Assembly: GCA_014804645.1 (NCBI GenBank)
Contig: JAAUZI010000051.1
Span: forward strand, 1-54,488
Length of the DNA stretch: 54,488 nucleotides
DNA from: Lachnospiraceae bacterium
Lineage (GTDB): Bacteria > Bacillota > Clostridia > Lachnospirales > Lachnospiraceae
Reading direction: 5' to 3'
Shown: one piece after another, positions 40,937-50,049 of the stretch
How the letters are laid out: every line of letters begins with the position of its first letter
How positions within the stretch are numbered: the stretch's first letter is position 1
Translations under genes and position numbers: made by a program
The notes under the pieces: model-generated
Told to the model about the DNA's origin: nothing
The model's database searches: none
Seen by the model: only the letters and a program-made list of their open reading frames with translations

Positions 40937-42556
40937 CTATCGCGCGGATTCCCTCCTGAACACATACCAGTACGGCTCCTCGCCGCCGTAGGTGTAATCG
41001 CCGCTCTTCCATTGAATCAGCAGATATTCCGCTCCCTGATATTCCTGGAAACAGTACATGCTTGCGGTGGACTGCGGCTCGCAGATCACATTGCCCGTAC
41101 TCCAACGCCACACCTCAGAGCCCTCCGTATAAGGGTTCATATCGTTTACATTGCGGAAGGTATTGCGCATCTCCCCTTCGGGCAGGAACTCGGCAGTGCG
41201 CCAGAACAGAGCGTCATGGGGAAAGGCCGGGTTGGGTCTGTCGGGCACGAAATCCTCCCGGCGGCGTACCAGGTCACATACCTGCCATGTGCCTATGACC
41301 CGCAGGTCGTCGGCAGGGTCTTGAGGAATAGGGTCTTTTCTGCGGATGTCCCGGCGGGTGTAACGCCTGTGGTCCGTCTGTCGCAGCACCCAGCACTCCG
41401 GCGCTCCGCCGTAGAGCAGATAAGTCTGAAAACGCATCTCTATGAACATATAGGTCTCTCCGCCGATCTCCTCAATAGTGTAGGCATTGCGGCTCTGTTG
41501 TCTGGGATAACCAAAGGAGGTCAGAAGATACCCCTTGGTCCAGCCGAAACACCAGTACCACTCCCCCTGGGGCAGGAAATATAATTCTCGGATGTGCTGA
41601 CTGCCCGGCTGGGTCTTGGGATGCCCCGGCAGGAATTGCTCTCTGCTGGGCAGCACGTCCACCAGCTCCCAGTGACCGATGACACGCTCGTCATTTTCAA
41701 ACTCCACCTGAATATCGTCGTTGCGGGGTGGCTGCGGGGCGGCGGAAAGCCTGCACACAGGGAGTTTGATTTCCGTCACGCCGTCCTCATAGGCAATCTG
41801 ATAGGTAGGTCCCGTGATCTGGCAGTGCTGCTCCTCCAGGTGCTGGTGCAGCGCCACAACAGCCTGGTCGTATTCGCCCTGACCGCAGATCAGGCAGGCT
41901 GTCTCATCGGGGAAACGCACGGTTGTCGCGGAGACCGGCAGGGTTTCCCCGGCGCATATTCCATTGGCACCGGTCGGTTCAAGCTGCAGCCCAGAGGGCA
42001 GTTCTCCGGAGATTTCTACCCCCAGCCCCACATCAAAGCAGCCGCTGCGGTACTCGGTCTCATAGTCGATCACGACGGTTCTGTCCCCCTGAATCTCCCG
42101 GGGTAGGATTTCCCGCAGGGCAGCCAGCACACGGTGACTGTGTTCGCGGTCGGTCAACAGCAATCTGACATAGGCAATATGGATTTCTTCGCTTTTGCGA
42201 ATAATGATATTATACATGGTTTTTTCCTCCTTCAAGGCGTCGGAGAGTCTGCGGAGTGTGGCTATGCGCTGTCTGGTCCGGTCCAGAAACGCATTCAGTT
42301 CCCGCTCCTTGTCCGTTAGCATTCCGGCCAGCTCCCGCTCCGAAAGTTTCTGCCCATCCCGGATCTCTTCCAGTGTAAATCCCAACTCCTTCAGAGCCAG
42401 AATGCGATAGCAGTCCGAGAGCTGCGCTGCGCTGTAGTAGCGATAGCCTGTGAGCGCGTCGATCTCCTCCGGGCACAGGATTCCCTCGCTGTCATAGTAG
42501 CGCAGCGTTTTTACCGAAATGTTGCAGAGCTTGGATAATTCACCGATCTTATACAT
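40937..42556 (-). CDS. MerR-family regulator with GyrI-like domain and duplicated C-terminal domain
   Basis: A 539-residue protein. Residues 1-~70 are a MerR winged helix (YKIGELSKLCNISVKTLRYYD), followed by a coiled dimer helix (~75-110). A GyrI/Rob-like effector-binding domain (~115-265) comes next. The last ~270 residues are two copies of one module: VIGHWELVDVLPSREQF ... WCFGWTKGYLLTSFGY ... YMFIEMRFQTYLLYGGAPECWVL, and VIGTWQVCDLVRRREDF ... EYLLIQWKSGDYTYGGEEPYWYV. A similar module is found at the ends of BlaR1-like and other clostridial sensors. MerR proteins end far earlier, so the tail is an unusual extension. The ATG at 42556 follows AGAGGT; a GTG-less longer frame to 42598 lacks support. 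Confidence 0.8.
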   Translation of the reverse strand: MYKIGELSKLCNISVKTLRYYDSEGILCPEEIDALTGYRYYSAAQLSDCYRILALKELGFTLEEIRDGQKLSERELAGMLTDKERELNAFLDRTRQRIATLRRLSDALKEEKTMYNIIIRKSEEIHIAYVRLLLTDREHSHRVLAALREILPREIQGDRTVVIDYETEYRSGCFDVGLGVEISGELPSGLQLEPTGANGICAGETLPVSATTVRFPDETACLICGQGEYDQAVVALHQHLEEQHCQITGPTYQIAYEDGVTEIKLPVCRLSAAPQPPRNDDIQVEFENDERVIGHWELVDVLPSREQFLPGHPKTQPGSQHIRELYFLPQGEWYWCFGWTKGYLLTSFGYPRQQSRNAYTIEEIGGETYMFIEMRFQTYLLYGGAPECWVLRQTDHRRYTRRDIRRKDPIPQDPADDLRVIGTWQVCDLVRRREDFVPDRPNPAFPHDALFWRTAEFLPEGEMRNTFRNVNDMNPYTEGSEVWRWSTGNVICEPQSTASMYCFQEYQGAEYLLIQWKSGDYTYGGEEPYWYVFRRESAR

Positions 42557-42728
42557 ACAGACGCATACCTCTTTTCCGTGCGCATCTCCGGCGCACAATC
42601 ATACAAAGCGCTTTGTACTTTCATATATATCATTACAGCCGGGGGGAGAGTCAATCCCTTTTTGCAAATTTCATTCCAATCTGAGTGCCCGCCGAGACGG
42701 ACAGATGGGAGTTTGTGCGAGTAGCGAT

Positions 42729-42770
42729 AAAAGTGTACGCAGTTGACATTGTGTACACTTTTGCTATACT
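42729..42770 (+). promoter_or_regulatory. promoter inside an inverted repeat
   Basis: TTGACA (42743-42748) and TATACT (42765-42770) are 16 bases apart. AAAAGTGTAC (42729-42738) and GTACACTTTT (42753-42762) form a perfect ten-base inverted repeat that brackets the -35 element, the position of a repressor operator. Confidence 0.75.
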
Positions 42771-42815
42771 ATAAAGACAGGTTCGCAGCATATGACGTAA
42801 GTGAGGAGCAAATCA

Positions 42816-44132
42816 GTGGAGAGAGAGAAAAGATCCGGAAAAAAGGAGACGTGGCGCCAAAAGAGCGTCGGCGAATGGCTGCTGTGGGCGTTGACCGCAG
42901 CGTATGGCCTTGCCTGCCTGTATCTGTACTATATGCAGTCTGTTCAGCCGCTGGACTACAACAACCGCTATTTTCAGTCGGATCTGCCCTACCATATCAG
43001 CATGATCGTGGAGGATGGCTGGTATTATAGTTTCACCGCTTACGTCTATCAGGCATTGTATTTTCTCTGTGGAGGGAGCACCGTTGGAATCGCTCTGTTT
43101 CTGGCTGCGGTGACGGTGGCCACTCTGCTGCTGACGGAGGTGCTGCTGCGCCGTATGGCCGGTATGCAGGGGAGAAACTGGATCACGATGGCGGCAGCTC
43201 TTGCTCTGAACCTGGTGATGCCTTTTTATCTCAAATGGGCGGGGAGTTATCGCTATGTGAGTTATCAGTCCGGCAACCTGTGGCACAATTCCACCTATCT
43301 GTGTATGCGTCTGCTGGCCCTGGGAGCGCTGCTGTACTATCAGGGGCTGGCAGAGGAGTACCGGGAGAAAATCACTGTGAGACAGTGGTTTGTTTTTGCT
43401 CTGCTCTTAGTGGTATGTACCGGTGTGAAACCCAGCTTTCTAACGGTCTTTGCCCCGGTGCTGGCTCTGAAACTATTGTGGGACCTGTGCCATGGGGTGC
43501 GCTTTAAGCAAGTGTTTCTGCTGGGGGCGGCGGTGCTGCCCGCCTGCGGCGTGGTGTTGTGGCAGAACATGGTGCTGTTTGGGGAGGATACGGGAAACGG
43601 CATGACCTTTGACCCATGGTACACCTTTTCCCTGCATGCCGACAGGCCAAAGCTGGCGGTGCTCTGTTCCTTGGCTTTTCCGCTGGTGGTGCTGGGCGCC
43701 AGCCTCATGACTGCAACAAAAAGGGAGTGGCAGCAGCTGGGAGTAATTCGGGAAGATGTCTGGCCCGGGGGCATTTACCGGCTTCGCTTAAACCGCATAT
43801 ATCTTTTCAGCTGGCTCATGGCGCTGGTGGGATTTGCGGAAGCCCTGTGCCTGGTGGAGACGGGAGGCCGCTCCCGGGACGGGAATTTCCTGTGGGGATA
43901 TCTGTTTGCCCTATTTTGGCTGTATGTGGTGAGTCTGGTCAAGTGGCTGTCCCTGCGAAATGTGGATATAGTTCTGCTGACGCCGGAGGGCGGCCATTTG
44001 CAGCGGGTTCGGCTGACTCTGGTCCGGGCGTCCTGTATATTGGCGGGGCTTGTCCTGTTGTATCAGCTTTTCTGCGGAGTGTTCTTTTTCATAAGACTTT
44101 TGAGCGGCGAGACATATTTTATGATGGGATAG
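42816..44132 (+). CDS. polytopic membrane protein, glycosyltransferase-like
   Basis: A 438-residue protein with about ten hydrophobic helices (LLWALTAAYGLACLYLYYM, ALFLAAVTVATLLLT, FVFALLLVVCTGVKPSF and others). The first outer loop holds NRYFQSDLPYHISMIVEDG, with an acidic residue where GT-C-type enzymes have their catalytic Asp. It may be a lipid-linked sugar transferase; no firm family. I use the GTG at 42816, seven bases after GAGGAG, rather than the GTG at 42801 that overlaps this site. It lies behind the operator-bound promoter and is followed 12 bases later by lacZ. Confidence 0.65.
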   Translation: MEREKRSGKKETWRQKSVGEWLLWALTAAYGLACLYLYYMQSVQPLDYNNRYFQSDLPYHISMIVEDGWYYSFTAYVYQALYFLCGGSTVGIALFLAAVTVATLLLTEVLLRRMAGMQGRNWITMAAALALNLVMPFYLKWAGSYRYVSYQSGNLWHNSTYLCMRLLALGALLYYQGLAEEYREKITVRQWFVFALLLVVCTGVKPSFLTVFAPVLALKLLWDLCHGVRFKQVFLLGAAVLPACGVVLWQNMVLFGEDTGNGMTFDPWYTFSLHADRPKLAVLCSLAFPLVVLGASLMTATKREWQQLGVIREDVWPGGIYRLRLNRIYLFSWLMALVGFAEALCLVETGGRSRDGNFLWGYLFALFWLYVVSLVKWLSLRNVDIVLLTPEGGHLQRVRLTLVRASCILAGLVLLYQLFCGVFFFIRLLSGETYFMMG

Positions 44133-44144
44133 GAGGACTATACC

Positions 44145-47100
44145 GTGAAATATATTATCAACCAGGATAATTACCATACCTTTGAGAGGCTGGCGGTGAA
44201 CCGGCTGGCTCCCAGGAGTTATTTCATCCCGTATCCGAACAGGGAGCAGGCGCAGGAGGTCAGTCTGCGGCAAAAGCGATATGCGTCTCCCAAGGTGGCC
44301 TGTTTAAGCGGTCAGTGGGATTTTCATTTCTATGCCCGGCCGGCGCAGATGCCGGACATTCTGGACACGCAGGAGGTGGACTGGGAGAAGATTGCCGTGC
44401 CTGGCTGCTGGCAGTTTCAGGGCTACGACCGTCCCTTCTATGTGAATACCCGTTACCAGTTCCCCTTTCAGCCGCCCCGGATTCCCACCGTGGGCAAAGT
44501 GGGGCCTGTTTTCACCTGGATCGGGGCGGATCAGGGCACTGTTCCCCGGCGTAAGAATCCCGGTGAGGAATACAATTTCGTGGGGGTTTACCGACATTTT
44601 TTCCGGGTGGACGATCCCCGAAAGAGACATGAGATATCTTTTCTGGGGGTGGCCAGCTGCGTGGATCTGTATGTGAACGGCTGTTTTGTGGGCTACTCGG
44701 AAGGATCTCACAATATGGCGGAGTTTGACGTGACGGATTATCTGTGTCAGGGGGAGAACGAACTGCTGGCTGTAGTGCATAGGTGGTGCAACGGCTCCTA
44801 TTTGGAATGTCAGGATATGTTCCGCAACAACGGAATTTTCCGGGATGTGCTGCTGCGGGTCTGCGAGGAGAGCGATATATGGGATATTGCCTGGCAGACG
44901 GCATACAGGGAGTCCTCTCAGACTCCGGGAACGGTATATGACGCAACTGTCATTGCCACATTGTACGAGGATGGCCCGGTGCGGTTCACGCTGGAGGGAC
45001 ATGGGATCTGTCTGCAGATGGAGGGGCAGTCCCGGGAGCATGTGGCCCAGATAACCTTCTCCGATCTGGCTGTCAGAGAGTGGAATGCGGAGGAGCCGGT
45101 GCTGTACGATCTGTATATAGAGACGGAGAGCTGTTGTGTCAGGGAGAGAGTGGGCTTTAAGCGGGTGACAACGGCGGGAAAGGTGTTCCGCATTAACAAC
45201 AGTCCGGTGAAACTCCATGGGGTCAATCACCACGACACCAGCCCCACTGGCGGCTACACCATGACTTTGGAGGAGATAGAGAGAGATATAGCCCTCTGCA
45301 AGGAGTACAATATCGACACCATACGCACCTCCCACTACCCTCCGGACCCTTATCTGCTGGAGCTGTGCGATGAACAGGGAATCTATGTGGTGGACGAGGC
45401 CGATCTGGAGACTCACGGCAGCTGGTCCCACAGATTGCCGCCCAACTACAACCATATCAGCGACGACCCGGCCTGGCGGCTGCATTACCTGGACCGCGCC
45501 CGCAGGCTGTTTCACCGTGACAAGATGCACACCTGTATCGTCATGTGGAGCCTGGGCAACGAGTCCGGGGGCTGTTACAACACCGACAGGATGTATCATT
45601 ATCTGAAAAAAAGAACCAATCTGCCCATTCATTATGAGGGAGTGATTCACTCCCGGCGCAGGGCCTATGACGTAGGCAGTGAGATGTATCCTTCTGTGGA
45701 GAAGGTGCGCCAGGTGGGCGAGGGGACCCGGAATATCCCCGAGCTGTGTGACAGGCCCTATTTTCTCTGTGAGTACGCTCATGCCATGGGGGTTGGTCCC
45801 GGCAATGCGGAGAGCTACTGGCAGGAGATTTATCGCTATGACAATCTCATGGGCGGCTGTGTGTGGGAGATGGTGGATCATGCTGTACTGCACGGGGACG
45901 GCAGCTACACCTACGGCGGCGACCATGGAGAGTGGGAACATGACGGGAACTTCTGCGTGGACGGGATTTTCTATCCCGACAGAACGCCTTCTACGGGCGC
46001 CCGGATCGTCCGCTTTCTCTATCGGCCTATCCGCGTGACTCATATGGAGGGGAATCTGTATGAAATATTCAACACCACGGGCTTTACGCCGGGCAGCCGC
46101 TATGTGCTGCGCTGCAGATGGAGTGACGGCAGGGAGGCGGAGGTGATACCCATGGCAGGTCCTCAGGAGCGGAAATGTATTCGTATTCTGCCCAAGGAGG
46201 AATGGTCGGGGGAAGACTACAGGCGGATTGAGCGAAATCCCCGGCAGGAGCTGCTGCTCACTGTCACCACGATAGAAAAAAGCACCGGGAGAGAGGTGGC
46301 GGTGGAGCAGATCACTCTGCGGGAGGCGGCGTTTCCCAAGCCCGCCCGCAACAGCCAGCGACCGCTGCCTCCCATTCTGCGGATGGAGGATGGGCGCTTG
46401 AATCTGTGTCTGGGGGACAGCGAACTGACGGCGGCAGCCCCCTATACCATCCTGTTTAGGGCGCCCACGGACAATGATGTGGACCTGCTGCAGCGTTCCA
46501 CTATGTCAGGTTTCACGGACCAGAGAGAAGAAATTCTGAGCGTTGACCGCACGGAGCAGCAGCTGAAGGTGAGAACCCGCATTGTCTGCAAAGCGGGCAG
46601 CTTTCTGTGCACAGATACCTACGAGTACTGCAGCCAGGGCATTCTGGTCACCAGCAGACTGCGCTGCCAGAGGGGAAACGGAAATCTGCCCAGGTTCGGC
46701 AAGGCTTTCCGGCTGGATGAGAGCTTTGACCGCGTGACCTATTATGGAAGAAACGGGGAGTCCTATGCGGATATGAAGGAACATACCCAGATCGATATGG
46801 TCTCCTGCCATGTCAGTGACATGACAGAGCCGAATATCAGGCCCCAGGAGAGCGGCAACCGCTGCGACTGTCAGTGGGCCGGCGTCAGTGACGGAAAGCT
46901 GCAAGTCAGTTTCCGGGCTGTGGATTGTCCCTACGAGCTGGGAGTCAAGCCCTACAGCGACAGGGAATTGCTGGCTATGAGGCACAGGGAGGATGAGAAA
47001 ACTACAGGCACCTATGTGACCATATCGGCCTTTCAGATGGGAATAGGGACAGGCAGCTGCGGCCCGTCCACCGCGCCGCAATACTGCCGGTCCGTGGAGG

Positions 47101-47147
47101 GGGAGTATGTGCTGCGCTTTCTGATAGATGTGGAGGAGATACAGTGA
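44145..47147 (+). CDS. lacZ: beta-galactosidase, GH2 family
   Basis: A cytoplasmic enzyme of 1000 residues with the LacZ order: jelly-roll (GQWDFHFYARPAQMP, VPGCWQFQGYDRPFY), immunoglobulin-like domain, TIM barrel and C-terminal beta-sandwich. The acid/base is E473 in WSLGNESGG and the nucleophile is E543 in FLCEYAHAMGVGPGN. It hydrolyses lactose or other beta-galactosides. A GTG start follows AGGAGG. It is second in the operon behind the palindrome at 42729, with no visible lactose permease, so beta-galactosides may enter by another system. The final domain is complete. Confidence 0.95.
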   Translation: MKYIINQDNYHTFERLAVNRLAPRSYFIPYPNREQAQEVSLRQKRYASPKVACLSGQWDFHFYARPAQMPDILDTQEVDWEKIAVPGCWQFQGYDRPFYVNTRYQFPFQPPRIPTVGKVGPVFTWIGADQGTVPRRKNPGEEYNFVGVYRHFFRVDDPRKRHEISFLGVASCVDLYVNGCFVGYSEGSHNMAEFDVTDYLCQGENELLAVVHRWCNGSYLECQDMFRNNGIFRDVLLRVCEESDIWDIAWQTAYRESSQTPGTVYDATVIATLYEDGPVRFTLEGHGICLQMEGQSREHVAQITFSDLAVREWNAEEPVLYDLYIETESCCVRERVGFKRVTTAGKVFRINNSPVKLHGVNHHDTSPTGGYTMTLEEIERDIALCKEYNIDTIRTSHYPPDPYLLELCDEQGIYVVDEADLETHGSWSHRLPPNYNHISDDPAWRLHYLDRARRLFHRDKMHTCIVMWSLGNESGGCYNTDRMYHYLKKRTNLPIHYEGVIHSRRRAYDVGSEMYPSVEKVRQVGEGTRNIPELCDRPYFLCEYAHAMGVGPGNAESYWQEIYRYDNLMGGCVWEMVDHAVLHGDGSYTYGGDHGEWEHDGNFCVDGIFYPDRTPSTGARIVRFLYRPIRVTHMEGNLYEIFNTTGFTPGSRYVLRCRWSDGREAEVIPMAGPQERKCIRILPKEEWSGEDYRRIERNPRQELLLTVTTIEKSTGREVAVEQITLREAAFPKPARNSQRPLPPILRMEDGRLNLCLGDSELTAAAPYTILFRAPTDNDVDLLQRSTMSGFTDQREEILSVDRTEQQLKVRTRIVCKAGSFLCTDTYEYCSQGILVTSRLRCQRGNGNLPRFGKAFRLDESFDRVTYYGRNGESYADMKEHTQIDMVSCHVSDMTEPNIRPQESGNRCDCQWAGVSDGKLQVSFRAVDCPYELGVKPYSDRELLAMRHREDEKTTGTYVTISAFQMGIGTGSCGPSTAPQYCRSVEGEYVLRFLIDVEEIQ

Positions 47148-47188
47148 CGCTGTAACAAAATCTTTCATAAAAATTAAGATTTAGACAG

Positions 47189-47217
47189 TGGACAAAGATT
47201 TGATTTAGCGATACAAT
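47189..47217 (+). promoter_or_regulatory. promoter of the YerB-like lipoprotein gene
   Basis: TGGACA (47189-47194) and TACAAT (47212-47217) are 17 bases apart. Confidence 0.65.
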
Positions 47218-47263
47218 AAAAAAGGCAATAACGTAAAAGAACCACAGAAAGGAAATGATACGG

Positions 47264-48454
47264 ATGAAAAAGATAAAACTAATGACCGCTGCTTTGCTGA
47301 CGGCCTGTGTTCTGGCAGGCTGTGGAGGAGAGCCGGAGGAGCCTACAGGAGCTACCATTCCCCAGGCCAGACCCATCGAGGAGAGTACACAGCCCGTGGA
47401 GTCTCAGACTCCCGAAAGCTCCGAAGAGTCACAGGAGGGTTCCGTTGCCGCCGCCACGACGACGATTGAGAACAGAACCGTGGTGGACGGCAAGCTGCAG
47501 AGCTATCTGACAGGTGAGTGGAAGGACGAGACAGTTGCCCGCCGCCGCAGCATGGCAGTTATGATTCCCAACAATAAGCCTGCCATGCCCCAGTATGGCA
47601 TCTCCCGGGCCAGCATCATCTACGAGGCGCCTGTGGAGGGACGAATTACCCGTCTGATGGCTTTCTTTGAGGACTATGATGATCTGGACCACATTGGACC
47701 CATTCGCAGCAGCCGTGACTATTATGTGTACGAGGCTATGGGTCTGGACGCCATCTACTGTAACTGGGGTCTGGCGATCCCCTATGTGGAGGATCTGCTG
47801 AGAAGCGATCAGGTGGACAATATAAGCCAGGCACTCACCGGTATACATAATCCCTCCGCGGAGGCGTTTGACAGACTCCCGAGGCCCGGATATAAGGATG
47901 AGTACAGGGGATATATGTTCATTGACGGCTATAACAAGGCTGTGGAGCGTCACGGCTACGCCAAGGAATATGATTCCAGTTTCCGGGGCGCATTCTTGTT
48001 TGCCAACGACGGACACCGTGCGGAGTATGCAGATAAGCCCGACGCCGTTAAGATCTACCCCGGCGGTACCAACAGCAACTCCGGCGGCTATGGCAATGCC
48101 CGCCCCTGGTTTGAGTACAATGCGGATGACGGCCTCTACTATCGGTTTCAGTACGATGCGAAACAGATTGACGAGCTGAACAACGAGCAGCTGACCGTCA
48201 GCAATGTGGTGTTCAAGGTCTGCGATGGTCTGGTGAGAGATAAAAACGACTACATGTTCTTTACGACTTACGGCAGCAACGAGGCGTATGTGTTTACCAA
48301 CGGCAAGGTCATCAAGGGAACCTGGTCCAGGGATAATGTGGATGAGCCGACACGCTATTATGACGAGAACGGCAATGAGATTGTATTGAATCAGGGAAAG
48401 ACCTGGGTGTGCAATATCTGGTCTGATTACAAGGACTTGATGAATTGGGAATAA
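47264..48454 (+). CDS. DUF3048 (YerB-like) lipoprotein
   Basis: A 396-residue lipoprotein. The signal MKKIKLMTAALLTACVLAGC has a lipobox with the lipidated cysteine at C20, followed by a Glu/Pro/Ser-rich spacer (~22-75). The DUF3048 domain then shows AVMIPNNKPAMPQYGISRA, the YEAPVEGRITRLMAFFED block and GPIRSSRDYYVYEAMGLDA, as in YerB of Bacillus. Its role is not known; YerB-like proteins are surface-anchored and conserved in clostridia. The ATG at 47264 gives a clean signal peptide; an ATG at 47255 sits too near AAGGAA. A terminator follows the stop. Confidence 0.92.
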   Translation: MKKIKLMTAALLTACVLAGCGGEPEEPTGATIPQARPIEESTQPVESQTPESSEESQEGSVAAATTTIENRTVVDGKLQSYLTGEWKDETVARRRSMAVMIPNNKPAMPQYGISRASIIYEAPVEGRITRLMAFFEDYDDLDHIGPIRSSRDYYVYEAMGLDAIYCNWGLAIPYVEDLLRSDQVDNISQALTGIHNPSAEAFDRLPRPGYKDEYRGYMFIDGYNKAVERHGYAKEYDSSFRGAFLFANDGHRAEYADKPDAVKIYPGGTNSNSGGYGNARPWFEYNADDGLYYRFQYDAKQIDELNNEQLTVSNVVFKVCDGLVRDKNDYMFFTTYGSNEAYVFTNGKVIKGTWSRDNVDEPTRYYDENGNEIVLNQGKTWVCNIWSDYKDLMNWE

Positions 48455-48476
48455 TGGAATCCAATTGATGAAAAAC

Positions 48477-48514
48477 GGGGCTGTAGAGAATTTCTCTACA
48501 GTCCTTTTTATGGC
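48477..48514 (+). terminator. rho-independent terminator
   Basis: CTGTAGAGA (48481-48489) pairs with TCTCTACAG, extended by GGG/TCC, and is followed by five Ts. Confidence 0.85.
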
Positions 48515-48630
48515 AAAAACTAAGTGTTTTTGGGGGCAATCCCATAAGAATTCAGCGGATGGAATGACAGTTTCATGTTAAAATACAGGATATGCAGATA
48601 TTTGGGAGCAGTATTGACGGAGAAAAGAAT

Positions 48631-50049
48631 ATGAAAGTAAGCGGTAAAAAAATTAACAGGAACTTGATTCTGCATGGAAATATGATTCATGCCATTCTGT
48701 CGCTGGCCATACCGGTGGTTATCAACAGTTTCCTGCAGACCATGTACAACCTGACGGACACCTACTGGCTGGGGAAGATCGGCACGGCGCAGCTGGCGGC
48801 TATCAACCTGGTGTCGCCGGTTCAGAATATTATCATCAATTTCGGCAGCGGCATCACCGTGGCCGGTTCCGTGCTGGTGACGCAGTATATCGGGGCGGGC
48901 AAAAAGGAAGATGCCCTCAAGATGGCCAACCAGATTTTTGCCGCCGCCATGTTATTTTCTCTGGTGTGTGCCACGACTTGTTTTCTGGCAACGCCCGGAA
49001 TCGTGACCTGGCTGGGTGCGGATGCGGAGACCTATGGACACAGCCTGGTCTATCTGCGGATCGTGATATGGGATATGCCGTTTTTGTTTATAGTCAATCT
49101 GTTTTCCGCCATTCATCAGGCCCAGGGAGACACGGTGCGCCCTATGTTCCTGAATCTGGGGGGCATTGTGCTGAACCTGTTTTTGGACCCGCTGTTTATC
49201 ATGGGATTCGAGATGGGAGCCGGGGGTGCGGCGGCGGCCACGCTGTTTGCCAAGATGGTGCCCGCGGCAGTCGCCTTTTTTCTGCTGACCAGGCCCGGGC
49301 AGGAAATCTGTATCGACAGAAAACACATGGGTTTCGAGAGGGAGAAACTGGCACTGATCTTAAAGATCGGACTGCCTGCCGCCATTGGCGGCAGCACCAT
49401 GCAGTTGGGCTTTCTGCTGATGAGCCGCAATGTGTACGCCTATGGCACCCAGGCCATGGCGGCCTATGGGATAGGCAACAAGGTCAACAGCCTGATCACA
49501 CTGCCCAGCAACGGTATCGGTTCGGCCACCTCCACGATTGTGGGGCAGAATATCGGCGCCCGGCAGCAGGACAGGGCGGAGCAGGGCTATAAAATTTCCA
49601 TGCGTATTTGTGTTGTATTTTTGTTTATAGGTGGTATGATATTATCAAGAAAGCCGATCTCCACCGCCATTGTCAGCATATTCAGCGATGACGGGGAGGT
49701 GATCGCCATGGCTGCCGATTTCCTGAGCATTATGGCATTCTGGTGCTTTTCCAACGGAGTGTACAATACTACCATGGGATTGTTTCAGGGCACGGGACAT
49801 ACGGAGGTTACCATGGCGGTGGATGCCAGCAGACTGTGGGTGTTCCGTTTCCTGACCCTCTGGGTATGCGGAGCACTGCTTGGCATGGAAGTGCGCAGCG
49901 TGTGGTATTCTGTGGTGGTCAGCAACGGAATATCCGCCGCGATCCTGTATCTGCTGTACCGTCTGGGCATCTGGAAAAAGGTTAAGATCAAGCTGAGGCC
50001 GGAGGGTGATGGAGAAAGTGAGACACAGGGGACAGAAGAGAGGGCATAG
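48631..50049 (+). CDS. MATE-family efflux transporter
   Basis: A 472-residue drug/organic-cation antiporter with 12 helices. The opening HAILSLAIPVVINSFLQTMYNLTDTYWLGKIG and the AAINLVSPVQNIIINFGSGI helix are typical of the DinF/NorM superfamily, and the second half repeats the pattern (GLPAAIGGSTMQLGFLLMSRNVYAYG). It uses the sodium or proton gradient to export drugs, dyes or metabolites. GGAG lies eight bases before ATG 48631; a frame start at 48592 is less likely. The tail overlaps the next gene by about 40 bases. Confidence 0.92.
   Translation: MKVSGKKINRNLILHGNMIHAILSLAIPVVINSFLQTMYNLTDTYWLGKIGTAQLAAINLVSPVQNIIINFGSGITVAGSVLVTQYIGAGKKEDALKMANQIFAAAMLFSLVCATTCFLATPGIVTWLGADAETYGHSLVYLRIVIWDMPFLFIVNLFSAIHQAQGDTVRPMFLNLGGIVLNLFLDPLFIMGFEMGAGGAAAATLFAKMVPAAVAFFLLTRPGQEICIDRKHMGFEREKLALILKIGLPAAIGGSTMQLGFLLMSRNVYAYGTQAMAAYGIGNKVNSLITLPSNGIGSATSTIVGQNIGARQQDRAEQGYKISMRICVVFLFIGGMILSRKPISTAIVSIFSDDGEVIAMAADFLSIMAFWCFSNGVYNTTMGLFQGTGHTEVTMAVDASRLWVFRFLTLWVCGALLGMEVRSVWYSVVVSNGISAAILYLLYRLGIWKKVKIKLRPEGDGESETQGTEERA

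Noticed and set aside
44304..46043. A 579-codon minus-strand frame
   Set aside because: It is opposite lacZ in full; the GH2 protein has all domains and catalytic residues, so this is an antisense shadow.
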